From Izemoplasma sp964435595 (GTDB taxonomy: Bacteria > Bacillota_I > Bacilli_A > Izemoplasmatales > Izemoplasmataceae): a stretch of 62,919 bases of DNA. The translations under genes were made by a program, and so were the position numbers. The DNA lies in the NCBI GenBank assembly GCA_964435595.1, contig CAYSZV010000010.1, positions 1-62,919 of the forward strand, written 5' to 3'. The notes under the pieces were generated by a model that saw only the letters and a program-made list of their open reading frames with translations, made no database searches and was not told where the DNA came from. Positions 34,753-43,793 of the stretch are shown piece by piece. How positions within the stretch are numbered: the first letter of the stretch is position 1; each line of letters starts with the position of its first letter.

Positions 34753-37739
34753 TAATTGTCACCTGCCTTCGCATTATCAATTTGCTCTTGGATCCAATCA
34801 ACGTCCCTTATGGTATATTCTTTTAGGACATTTCCTTCATTATCAAGGTATCCAAATTCAATCATTTTACGCTTGATTTCACGGTCGATAATAATTACTT
34901 GTGTATCAATTGCTACTCGAACAGGAACTCCATCAAATGTAACATTATTCCAGATATCTGATAATCCACGTTCTAACATGTATTGTCCAGGTGTTCTAGG
35001 AACATCACGTAGCCATTTGATTTGCTCTAAAATAATTGCTTTGTCTGCATTATCCAGTGGACTTGATTCCACTGCATTGATGTTTCCAGAAAGCCATAAG
35101 AATTCAGGTCCATACATTGATTGCAATGTATAAGCAAATTCAGTTTGGGTTTCCGTACTCATCCACCATTTCATAAATTCCCAAGACTCATCTTGGAGAT
35201 TTGAATTTTCAAACATGATTCCACCAGTACCATTTCCAACATACCAACGGTCTACTTCTCCCGTTTCTTCATTATATACTCCTGGATACGGTGCTAATTC
35301 CCATTGTCCTACTAATTCTGGTGCTGCATTTTTCAACTGCATGTAGGTATTAAAATCTATAATCCCTACTGGTAATTTATTGTATCTAAATGAGTTATAG
35401 AATACTGGAACTTGTTCTGGAAGACTATATGTAGTATAGAGTTCTCCTAACAATGTTAATCCTTCTACACTCTTTTCTGAATCAATTGTTGTAGTCAGTC
35501 CATCTGGACTATACATCGACCCACCATACTGATAAATCAGTGGTGCTGTTTGATAGAACCATTTTAAAGAGGTTCCACCCGATACTGGATAATAGAAGTT
35601 CATATTGTAACGTTGTAATGTCGGCAAAATACCAACAACATCTTCCCATGTATCCGGTACGTCTAAATTCAATGAGTTAAATACATCTTTACGATACACA
35701 AGCGCATTAAACTCTAATGTTTCAGGAATCGCATATACTCCATCATCTAAGATGTATGGAACAAGTGCTCCTGGTGCGAAGTTATCGGCAAATTCCCAAT
35801 AATCAGGAAATTCAGATAAATCAACCAGTGCGCCACGAATTGCCATATCAAATGGCATATAACTTAATAATCCTAAGGCAACATCTGGAGTGTTACCTGC
35901 AGAGTTTGCTAAAATCAATTTATTGGCATCTGGCATAACTGAAATATTCACTTCTATGCCAGTTTCTTGGCTAAAAGTAGAATCCGCCATTTTTTGCATG
36001 ATATCAACGTAAGTAATCGGTCTATTTACCCAAACATCAACGGCATCATCATTATTTTCAATATTGTATTTGTCATTATTAAATGTATTGAAGAATCCAA
36101 CAATAGCACTCCATGTACGAACAAAGAATCCTGCATTTGGATCTACAAAATCACCATCACTACCAACATAGAATCCATCTAAATAGAATTGTTGATTTTG
36201 TAAGGCAGTTAAAGAGTTCCCTAACAATAAAGTAGTCGAAGCTGCCCCAGCATATAGGTTGTTTAAATATAGTGGTAAATCATCAGGATCTTCTAACATT
36301 TGTTCAAATTCAACATTGGCTCTTTTTAAGTAAGACAATGTTGCACTTAAATCTTGTTTGTCAGAATACTCCGATAGTTGTACAACCATATATTTAATAA
36401 TGTCATTATACGCATTCAAATAACTTTCCGTCTCAGGAATATACTTTGTTAATTTCCAAGTACGGTTTGTATCAATATCTTTTCCTGTCACTTTGATGAT
36501 GTCCAAAGCAAACTGATTGATATGATCAATAATCAATTGAAGGTCTCTTAAATACATACTTAGTTCACTGTGTTCAGCACGAACTGTAATCATATTACCA
36601 TCCGTTCCAGCTTCTAAGTATACTTTTAAACTTTCCCCATCTTGTTCTAAGGTTTGATTGGCATATCTACTACCAGTATTATTGAATTGATATCCTGCCA
36701 ATTCACGATATGGAATCTCACCATTGATTTTAATGCTTCTAAATACATCAAAATCTGATTTGAAGTTAGCATAATGGAATGTTAAATCATACAATCCACT
36801 TTCCTCAACAACAACATTATAGGTTACTTCCTGTCCGGCTTTATACCAGGCATTTCCATCAATAATATTTAATTTCTTATTTACGTTATCAAATGGGGTA
36901 ACACTAGGGTTCCCATAAGAAGTTAAACGTACATAAGATGAGTTCTTTTCTACATATTCAGTCGCATTAATAAATAGTGGTTCCATATCAATTTCTTGAT
37001 AAGAATTCGAATTTATATACTCTTCATAGGTAGGTATGTAGCTAGGAGGGTTTACAGTTAAGTCACCAAAATAAAGTTCTCCACTTGAGACATTCTCAAA
37101 TGTAATTTGATTGAGTCCCTCTTCAAAATAAAACAATAGCGGTTCATACGTTGTATACGTATTATTAAATAAATCTAATGTTCTCCATTCTTCTATTTTA
37201 TTTTGAGGAGGAAGTGTTTCATCTCCATATTTATCAAGGGCATATTCGCTTACAGCGTCTTCCCACAACAAAACGACATCAACAGTCTTGGCATCATCAA
37301 ACTGATACGCACCATTGATCATCACACTAATTGTAATATTGCTTAATATTTGTCCTTTTACAATATAATCAACATCGATATTATAATATCCAGCTTCTGC
37401 TACATCTACCGTATATGTAAGAGGTGAATCATTGAATAAGGCCCCGACATCAGTTCCTTGATATCCGTTTCTTTCAATACTTTGAACACTCGTAAGTGTT
37501 CCCTCAGCACTTGGTAAATTATAGTCAATTTCTACTTCTTCTAGATAATCATAATATGTATATCGTCCTTCGTCGATTGTACCTTGCAACACACCAATTG
37601 CATTCGCATACGCTTGGTATCCTACTTCATTACTCCATTGTTCATAATCACTATTACGAAATGGATTGGTAAAATACAACACTCCAAGGAAAACAACTAT
37701 TACAAACAAAACGATATTCATAATCCTTTTTTTACTCAT
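34752..37739 (-). CDS. Giant solute-binding protein with N-terminal carbohydrate-binding-like modules
   Basis: 995 residues; GGAGG precedes the ATG. One N-terminal membrane helix (7-25) with no lipobox, so it is anchored rather than lipidated. Residues ~50-235 and ~260-400 look like two beta-sandwich CBM35-like modules (AGYYNIDVDYIVKGQ; ESGLYDLTFHYAN), then a helical linker, then a family-1 solute-binding domain from ~570 (GNTPDVALGLLSYMPF; ALVYRKDVFNSLNLDVP; NGTGGIMFE; EFMKWWMSTETQTEFAY). Normal solute-binding proteins are ~420-550 aa. The module set suggests capture of polymer directly at the transporter. Confidence 0.85.
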   Translation of the reverse strand: MSKKRIMNIVLFVIVVFLGVLYFTNPFRNSDYEQWSNEVGYQAYANAIGVLQGTIDEGRYTYYDYLEEVEIDYNLPSAEGTLTSVQSIERNGYQGTDVGALFNDSPLTYTVDVAEAGYYNIDVDYIVKGQILSNITISVMINGAYQFDDAKTVDVVLLWEDAVSEYALDKYGDETLPPQNKIEEWRTLDLFNNTYTTYEPLLFYFEEGLNQITFENVSSGELYFGDLTVNPPSYIPTYEEYINSNSYQEIDMEPLFINATEYVEKNSSYVRLTSYGNPSVTPFDNVNKKLNIIDGNAWYKAGQEVTYNVVVEESGLYDLTFHYANFKSDFDVFRSIKINGEIPYRELAGYQFNNTGSRYANQTLEQDGESLKVYLEAGTDGNMITVRAEHSELSMYLRDLQLIIDHINQFALDIIKVTGKDIDTNRTWKLTKYIPETESYLNAYNDIIKYMVVQLSEYSDKQDLSATLSYLKRANVEFEQMLEDPDDLPLYLNNLYAGAASTTLLLGNSLTALQNQQFYLDGFYVGSDGDFVDPNAGFFVRTWSAIVGFFNTFNNDKYNIENNDDAVDVWVNRPITYVDIMQKMADSTFSQETGIEVNISVMPDANKLILANSAGNTPDVALGLLSYMPFDMAIRGALVDLSEFPDYWEFADNFAPGALVPYILDDGVYAIPETLEFNALVYRKDVFNSLNLDVPDTWEDVVGILPTLQRYNMNFYYPVSGGTSLKWFYQTAPLIYQYGGSMYSPDGLTTTIDSEKSVEGLTLLGELYTTYSLPEQVPVFYNSFRYNKLPVGIIDFNTYMQLKNAAPELVGQWELAPYPGVYNEETGEVDRWYVGNGTGGIMFENSNLQDESWEFMKWWMSTETQTEFAYTLQSMYGPEFLWLSGNINAVESSPLDNADKAIILEQIKWLRDVPRTPGQYMLERGLSDIWNNVTFDGVPVRVAIDTQVIIIDREIKRKMIEFGYLDNEGNVLKEYTIRDVDWIQEQIDNAKAGDN

Positions 37740-37761
37740 GTAAATACCTCCTTTTTTGTTT

Positions 37762-37812
37762 AAATAAGCCTTTAGAGTGCCTATTGCTAGGCACTCTTTT
37801 ATACGACTTATT
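37762..37812. other. Intercistronic stem-loop after the 543-aa binding-protein gene
   Basis: AGAGTGCCTA / TAGGCACTCT (37774-37783, 37788-37797) with an outer AAATAAG / CTTATTT pairing. On the coding (minus) strand no T run follows the inner stem, so it is more like an mRNA-processing or stability hairpin than a full terminator. Confidence 0.5.
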
Positions 37813-37823
37813 TAAAGGTAGTT

Positions 37824-39455
37824 CTATTCTTCGCTATTAAAATCTTCTTCAGTAAATCCGTAATATGTAACAAGTCCAAATTCTAATTCAGAGAAGCTGA
37901 ATGCAAATCTTTCATTCGCTGATTCGTTCCAAGTAGGAAGATTAGCTAAGATAGTATCTGTGAAGTTTGCATCTGATTTTTCAACTCCACCATTTACTTC
38001 AGGATTCCAGTAGTTTTTCCATTCGAATAAATCTTCTCTTCTTGTTCCAGCATCAGAATAGAAGTAAGGGAATGCTTTATCAGAAACGTCCCAGAATTGT
38101 CCGTCTTTATAGATTCTTAATACTTCTTGGAATCCAGGCATTTTTGCTGCATCAGCAAAACGAACATGTTTATCAGGAGTATACCAAATATTCATTTGTT
38201 CATCGAATAAGTCACCAGTAGTAACTGGGAATGAATCGTTTAATGAACTTGATTCAACACCTTCATTACCAAGGTCTGTAAACATACCATTTGCTCTTGC
38301 AGTCCAGCTTGCATTGTCTGCGATCCAGAATGAAGCGAATGTATAGTTAATTTTAATTTGTAATTCTTCTTCAACACTACATGCAGTATCTCCATCTTCG
38401 ATACAGAAGTTGTATACACTCATAGGGTCTAATACGATACCTACTGTGTTATCTACATAGTCAGTTGAAGGACGAGGATAGATATCCCAATCTTGTGATT
38501 TACATCCAAGAGGCCAAGGATTTTCTTCTGTGTTACCAATTGCACAGTCACCCATCATCCAAGGGTCACCTTCTAATGTTAATAATTTGTTTTCTAAGAA
38601 GAATTTGTAAGGCCAGTTCCAGTGATCTCCCATAAATGTTTCAGATCCACCACGCCAAGCTGAATGTTCATCCCACTCTTCTAAGTATCCAATTAAGTCT
38701 TTCACTTCATCACTATTTAAGTCTAAGTATTCGTCTCCACCGTTGTACTCAAACAATGCTTTATGAATGTCGTTACTTCCAGTTTCGATGATACGGATTG
38801 GAGAATCCATCGATCCATAATACTCATCATCTTCAGAATTTTGGATGAAATCAGTGTATTCATCGATATCCCAATCAGGATCAGGAACATCTAAGTTTTG
38901 TTGTTCAGCCAATTCTTTGTTGACATAAATTCCCCATGGAAGGATGTATTGTGGAAGTCCACCTTGGAATCCATAATAATTCATCATATCCATGATACTT
39001 GGGCTCATTGATTGATATAGAGGGTCGTCTTCAAATACAGATAAATCTGCAACGATACCTTTTCCAATATCACCAGGTAAATCTACAGTTGCCCAAATAC
39101 TTGGGTGTGCCCCATATGTATTTTGATAGTTTTCTAGTTCTTGCGCCCAGATTCTACCTCCATCAGTAGGTCCACCAGCCATCGCTAATACGTTCACTTC
39201 AATATTAGGATAAATTTTGTTGAATTCTTTTGCTACATAATATGCAGCAGCATCGTTTTGAGCAGTTAAATCAGCAACCGTTAAATTTTGGCTTCCGATA
39301 TCTTCCCAATACGTACCAGATCCACTCCATAAAAGTAGATCAACTTGTCCTTCTACATCAGTACCAAGTGCATCATATGTTGGCTCAGGGTCTTTACAAC
39401 CAGCCAAAGTAAGTACTGTAAGAAGTCCTAATGTTACTAATAACAATTTTTTCAT
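37824..39455 (-). CDS. Solute-binding lipoprotein (family 1)
   Basis: 543 residues. AAGGAGG before the ATG. Signal with lipobox LAGC. Family-1 binding-protein features: VDLLLWSGSGTYW start of the mature fold, EFNKIYPNIEVNVLAMAGGPTDGGRIWAQ, and LPWGIYVNKELAEQQNLDVP. Long for the family (extended loops rich in Asp, Trp). Probably binds beta-gluco-oligosaccharides for permease pair A, which has no own binding protein adjacent (inference). The gene is followed by a stem-loop that may raise its mRNA level. Confidence 0.9.
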   Translation of the reverse strand: MKKLLLVTLGLLTVLTLAGCKDPEPTYDALGTDVEGQVDLLLWSGSGTYWEDIGSQNLTVADLTAQNDAAAYYVAKEFNKIYPNIEVNVLAMAGGPTDGGRIWAQELENYQNTYGAHPSIWATVDLPGDIGKGIVADLSVFEDDPLYQSMSPSIMDMMNYYGFQGGLPQYILPWGIYVNKELAEQQNLDVPDPDWDIDEYTDFIQNSEDDEYYGSMDSPIRIIETGSNDIHKALFEYNGGDEYLDLNSDEVKDLIGYLEEWDEHSAWRGGSETFMGDHWNWPYKFFLENKLLTLEGDPWMMGDCAIGNTEENPWPLGCKSQDWDIYPRPSTDYVDNTVGIVLDPMSVYNFCIEDGDTACSVEEELQIKINYTFASFWIADNASWTARANGMFTDLGNEGVESSSLNDSFPVTTGDLFDEQMNIWYTPDKHVRFADAAKMPGFQEVLRIYKDGQFWDVSDKAFPYFYSDAGTRREDLFEWKNYWNPEVNGGVEKSDANFTDTILANLPTWNESANERFAFSFSELEFGLVTYYGFTEEDFNSEE

Positions 39456-39519
39456 TCTATTTCCTCCTTGTTTTTTTTATATCTATAATGTATCTCTTTC
39501 TAAGATACCCTTATACCCA

Positions 39520-41463
39520 TTAATCACTATAAGATAGTCCATATCCATAACGATATAAAACATCTTTTGTTAAATAATCATCATCATTCGATGTGATTCC
39601 TACTTGACTATATGTTCTTGGCCAAGTAATTGGTAATGTACCAGTAAAACCATACTCTCCAAATAATACATCACTAATCCCATTTCCACCTTCACTACCA
39701 GGTAGCCATGCCATTACAAAACTATCAAAGTACTGTAATTCATTTGTAATCAACAGTGGTCTACCACTAATCAATATACCAACAACATTTTTTCCTGCAG
39801 CTTGCGCTTGCTGTGCAACTTGTAAGGCCGCAGCATTCCCCGGATGTGCATTTCCACTTGTTAGTGTCAATGAATCATTGTCCCCGTTGTATTCTGCATA
39901 TGGTGTTTCAGCTAGCACTACAATGACAGTATCTGCTTCACTCACACTATTTACTAAGTTTCCACTATTACTCATGAGTACATCATTCATCGCATCTTTG
40001 ATTCCAATACCTACACCAAGTTCTGCGTTACTAAACAATGTTCCAGAATAATCCCAGAAGTTCGGATATGCTCCTTGCCAATTTGATGACCATCCACCAT
40101 TTTGTAGAGCAACAGAGTTTGCACCTGGTCCTGTTACAAAGATTTTTTGGTCTTTCGTAAGTGGCAATGAGTTGTTTTCATTTTCTAATAATACCAATGA
40201 TTTTCTAACAGCTTCACGAGCCAAATCTTGGTGATCTTGTGAATATAAATATGATTCATCTAGTGAGTATGTTGGATTATCCAATATCCCTCTATAATAT
40301 TTCACTGTAAGAATTCTTCTTACCGCATCATCAATACGTTCCATACTGATTAATTCAGCATTTACCGCTTCCACTATGTTGGTATGTGCATTTCTCCATT
40401 GAGTTGGTTCCATTAACATATCCACACCCGCGTTAATTGTTTGTACGATTTGAGCTTTATAATCTCCGCTTAATTGGTGAATTGCTTCCCAGTCAGAAAT
40501 AATAAATCCATTGAATCCCATTTCATCTTTTAAAACATCTTGAATCCAATATTCACTTCCATGCATTTTTTGTCCATTGATTGAAGAATATGAAATCATG
40601 ATGGTATCAACATCTGCTTCAATTGCTTCATAATATGGCAACAAGAATAAGTCTCTGATTTCTTGTTCTGTCGCAACTACATTTCCTTGGTCTTGTCCGT
40701 TTTGTGTTCCACCATCACCTAAGAAGTGTTTTGCTGTTGCACTTACTCCATTTTCTTCTAGTCCTAAAATCATACTTTGAGCTAGATTCACATGGATTTC
40801 AGGATTTTCACTTAACCCTTCGTATGTTCTACCCCAACGGATATTTTGAACAATACTAAATGCTGGACTAAAGTTCCAATTGATCCCAGTTACTAACATT
40901 TCTTCTGCCGTTGCTTTTCCAATTTCATACATCAAATCAGTGTCATTTGCTGCACCCAATCCAATGTTATGAGGGAAAATCGTAGCACCATATAAATTGT
41001 TGTTTCCATGAACAGCATCAATTCCATAAATAATCGGAATCCCCGCTGAAGAATTCAATGCTGCTGCTTGGTACCCTTCATACATATCGAGCCATTGTTC
41101 TACTGTACTACCGAATCCATTTGGATGACTTCCACCACCACTTAGGATTGATCCAATATTGTATGTCGTTACTTCATAAGGAGAAATGTTTCCGCGTTCT
41201 GCTTGTAACATTTGTCCCGCTTTTTCATTTAAGGTCATTGTATTAATATAATTCTCAATCACTGACAGACAAGTATCATCTGCTTCTTTACAGTAATAAT
41301 ATTCTTCTTCCGTTGGATCAGGCTCGTCTTCTTGACACGCTTCATTATCCGGAAATAAATCACAATTTACATTAATAATTGGTTCTTCTACTTCTGGCTC
41401 CACACAAGAAGCCAGGGTGACCGTGCCTAAAAGCAACAGTCCAAACAATAAAAACTTTTTCAT
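39520..41463 (-). CDS. GH3 beta-glucan exohydrolase / beta-glucosidase lipoprotein
   Basis: 647 residues. Lipobox LASC (Cys20). GH3 N-terminal barrel: TIFPHNIGLGAANDTDL, the signature KHFLGDGGTQNGQDQG (residues 245-260, as in plant/ExoP-type GH3 exo-glucanases) and the nucleophile Asp324 in FIISDWEAIHQ. The C-terminal domain runs from about 400. Surface-anchored, it would release glucose from glucan ends. KHF-GDGGT favours exo-beta-1,3/1,4-glucanase over small-aglycone beta-glucosidase. The operon position follows two cytoplasmic hydrolases. Confidence 0.92.
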   Translation of the reverse strand: MKKFLLFGLLLLGTVTLASCVEPEVEEPIINVNCDLFPDNEACQEDEPDPTEEEYYYCKEADDTCLSVIENYINTMTLNEKAGQMLQAERGNISPYEVTTYNIGSILSGGGSHPNGFGSTVEQWLDMYEGYQAAALNSSAGIPIIYGIDAVHGNNNLYGATIFPHNIGLGAANDTDLMYEIGKATAEEMLVTGINWNFSPAFSIVQNIRWGRTYEGLSENPEIHVNLAQSMILGLEENGVSATAKHFLGDGGTQNGQDQGNVVATEQEIRDLFLLPYYEAIEADVDTIMISYSSINGQKMHGSEYWIQDVLKDEMGFNGFIISDWEAIHQLSGDYKAQIVQTINAGVDMLMEPTQWRNAHTNIVEAVNAELISMERIDDAVRRILTVKYYRGILDNPTYSLDESYLYSQDHQDLAREAVRKSLVLLENENNSLPLTKDQKIFVTGPGANSVALQNGGWSSNWQGAYPNFWDYSGTLFSNAELGVGIGIKDAMNDVLMSNSGNLVNSVSEADTVIVVLAETPYAEYNGDNDSLTLTSGNAHPGNAAALQVAQQAQAAGKNVVGILISGRPLLITNELQYFDSFVMAWLPGSEGGNGISDVLFGEYGFTGTLPITWPRTYSQVGITSNDDDYLTKDVLYRYGYGLSYSD

Positions 41464-41464
41464 T

Positions 41465-42463
41465 TTAAAACTCCTTTAAATCTATGATTCCCTCTTCGAC
41501 CAAGCGTCGAAAATGCCAACCATGATGTGTATGTCTTACTTTATATGACCAAAAGATATGGCCAGCACAGTTATACATCCCTTTTAGTTGTGCATCTGCA
41601 TAGCGCTTCAAATTGCTAGGTTTATCTTTTCCTATGTGTTCATTCGGTCTCATCCCAAGACTCCACTCACCAACGATTACTGGTACAAAAGCGCTTACTT
41701 TTTTAAGACTTTTTGCACGGCTTATTGCGGCTTTCTCATGTTGTTCGATGGTGAACTTGTGTTGACGATGATCAAAACATTGATACATATGTGTGTCTAA
41801 AATCACATGATGGAATGAATCAGTTGTAAAAAACTCTTCCCACGCATCTAATCGAAACCCATCATGCATTACAATATATGTATCTGTCAACACTTCTCGA
41901 ATTTGCTTATATGCTTCTAGATAAAAGTCTTGAATAATCTTCAAGTCAACAATAATGTTTGGTTCATTTAACAATTGTATTGAATGAAAATTCTTATTGT
42001 CTTTGTATCGCTTTGATATTTTGACTAAGATTTCAATTGTCTTATCAATATTTTTTTGATCATTAGGCCATTCTAATACATTTTGAATTCCCCCATTGTC
42101 AAAGCCATTTTGACAACCTGGGGCGGTATGCAAATCAAGCATAAAATTCAAATTGATTTCTTCTAGATAAGATGTGATCTGATCTAGTTTTTCAATGCTT
42201 CTTGCGTACTCGTTTTCTCCATATATCCACCACGGAAATGGAATTCTAACGAGATTTAACCCTTGTTCCTTAATCCAATCAAGATCTTCATTTGTAATAT
42301 ATGTATCCCAATGTTCTTCCAGTTGTGATTGGAAATCCTCTACTTGTGTTACAAAACACGTTTCGTCATTTCCTTTCACATGATTTCTTTCAAACAATTC
42401 TTCATTCATCCAACGTTCTAATACGAGCCATCCACCTAAATTTACGGCTTTTATTTTATCCAT
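41465..42463 (-). CDS. Cytoplasmic GH5 exo-beta-1,3-glucanase-like enzyme
   Basis: 332 residues, no signal. The VNLGGWLVLERW start, HTAPGCQNGFDNGG, acid/base Glu167 in LLNEPN and nucleophile Glu266 in VPVIVGEWSLG match the fungal-EXG1-like GH5 group, whose members act on beta-1,3/1,6-glucans. The lipoprotein at 55679 is a paralogue with an extra PASTA region. ATG 42463 starts just after the GH30 stop without a clear ribosome site, so translation is probably coupled. Confidence 0.9.
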   Translation of the reverse strand: MDKIKAVNLGGWLVLERWMNEELFERNHVKGNDETCFVTQVEDFQSQLEEHWDTYITNEDLDWIKEQGLNLVRIPFPWWIYGENEYARSIEKLDQITSYLEEINLNFMLDLHTAPGCQNGFDNGGIQNVLEWPNDQKNIDKTIEILVKISKRYKDNKNFHSIQLLNEPNIIVDLKIIQDFYLEAYKQIREVLTDTYIVMHDGFRLDAWEEFFTTDSFHHVILDTHMYQCFDHRQHKFTIEQHEKAAISRAKSLKKVSAFVPVIVGEWSLGMRPNEHIGKDKPSNLKRYADAQLKGMYNCAGHIFWSYKVRHTHHGWHFRRLVEEGIIDLKEF

Positions 42464-42465
42464 AC

Positions 42466-43782
42466 TTACAACACTACTGTATGAATTGAATGTGGATTCA
42501 TTTTCACTTGATAGGTTTTGTTATTGTGAGAAAGTGTATAAGATAATGCATGATCTGTTTCATTCATCATGACTGCTATAACACTTGCATCAACATTTTT
42601 AAAGGCTACCGCTTGTACGCCATTTGTTGTGTTTGTAAGACCAATACGGAACGCTCCAGGTTTTACAAATTTGCTGAAATGTCCTACATAATAATACGAG
42701 CTTTGGTAGACTAATTTTTCTGGGAAAATATCAATAATAATTGGTGAGTCACATAAATTGTTTACATGATTTGGTCCACCTGTATTGTCTAAGAATAAAT
42801 TCCAATCAATATATCCTTGGCACCAATTGTTAAAATCACCAATCATATTTCTTGCGTAACGTTCTCCTGTTTTCCAACTATTGAAATGAACGCCACCTTC
42901 TTGGCAACCTTCTGTGAATAACAGACCTTTGTCAGGGAACATATCGTGTACTGTTCCAACATTTTCAAAGTCTTCGTTCACATACCAGTGGAATCCAGTT
43001 CCCCAAACGTATTTTGCTGCTTCAGGGTCACTTAATACCGCTTCAGCACGTTCTACCATAATATCTCTATTGTGATCCCATATTAGAATGTTTACATCTT
43101 TGGCATCACTGTTTTTCATTGTAGGTCCAAGATAGTTCTTAACGAAATCTCTTTCTTCTTCTCCTGAATAGATACATGAATCCCAACGTTGAACTGCTGC
43201 TGGCTCGTTTTGTACTGTAATACCCCAAATTTTAATATCTCTTTTGCGGTATTCTTCAATAAACTTAACGTAATAATTCGCCCATGACTGCATGTATTCT
43301 GGTAACAATTTACCACCATGAATCATTGAGTTGTTATCTTTCATAAATGCTGGAGGACTCCATGGACTTGCCAAAATTTCAATTTTTCTTCCGGCATGTT
43401 TTTCCGCATCATGAATTAATGGGATGACCCATTTTTCATCTCTGGCGATATCAAACGTTTTTAAGTCCTTGTCTCCTTCTTCGATGTATGTATAACTATT
43501 TAAACTAAAGTCACATCCATGAATCGAAACACGTCCAATTGTATATCCCAATCCTTCAATAGGATCAAAGTATGCTTTAATGGCTTGTTCTCTTTGTTCT
43601 TTGTTGATACGAATTAAATTATATGCACTTGATTCAGTGAATGCTCCACCAAACCCAATCATTTCTTGATATGTTTTACTTTCATTTAAAACAAGAGTTG
43701 CTTTTTTACTACTTGTTTCTGACAATGATTGTTCAAAAAATCGTTTGTCAGAACCTTTTTCAGTAATGATTAACTTTGCCAT
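42466..43782 (-). CDS. Cytoplasmic GH30 beta-glycosidase
   Basis: 438 residues, no signal. GGAGCG precedes the ATG. GH30 hallmarks: MIGFGGAFTESSAYNL, LASPWSPPAFMK, acid/base Glu193 in ITVQNEPAAVQRW and nucleophile Glu291 in LLFTEGCQEGG. The pattern fits GH30 subfamilies that include endo-beta-1,6-glucanases and beta-glucosylceramidase-type exo-enzymes. In this locus a role on beta-1,6-branches of imported laminarin fragments is likely (inference). Confidence 0.9.
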   Translation of the reverse strand: MAKLIITEKGSDKRFFEQSLSETSSKKATLVLNESKTYQEMIGFGGAFTESSAYNLIRINKEQREQAIKAYFDPIEGLGYTIGRVSIHGCDFSLNSYTYIEEGDKDLKTFDIARDEKWVIPLIHDAEKHAGRKIEILASPWSPPAFMKDNNSMIHGGKLLPEYMQSWANYYVKFIEEYRKRDIKIWGITVQNEPAAVQRWDSCIYSGEEERDFVKNYLGPTMKNSDAKDVNILIWDHNRDIMVERAEAVLSDPEAAKYVWGTGFHWYVNEDFENVGTVHDMFPDKGLLFTEGCQEGGVHFNSWKTGERYARNMIGDFNNWCQGYIDWNLFLDNTGGPNHVNNLCDSPIIIDIFPEKLVYQSSYYYVGHFSKFVKPGAFRIGLTNTTNGVQAVAFKNVDASVIAVMMNETDHALSYTLSHNNKTYQVKMNPHSIHTVVL

Positions 43783-43793
43783 TGTTCGCTCCT

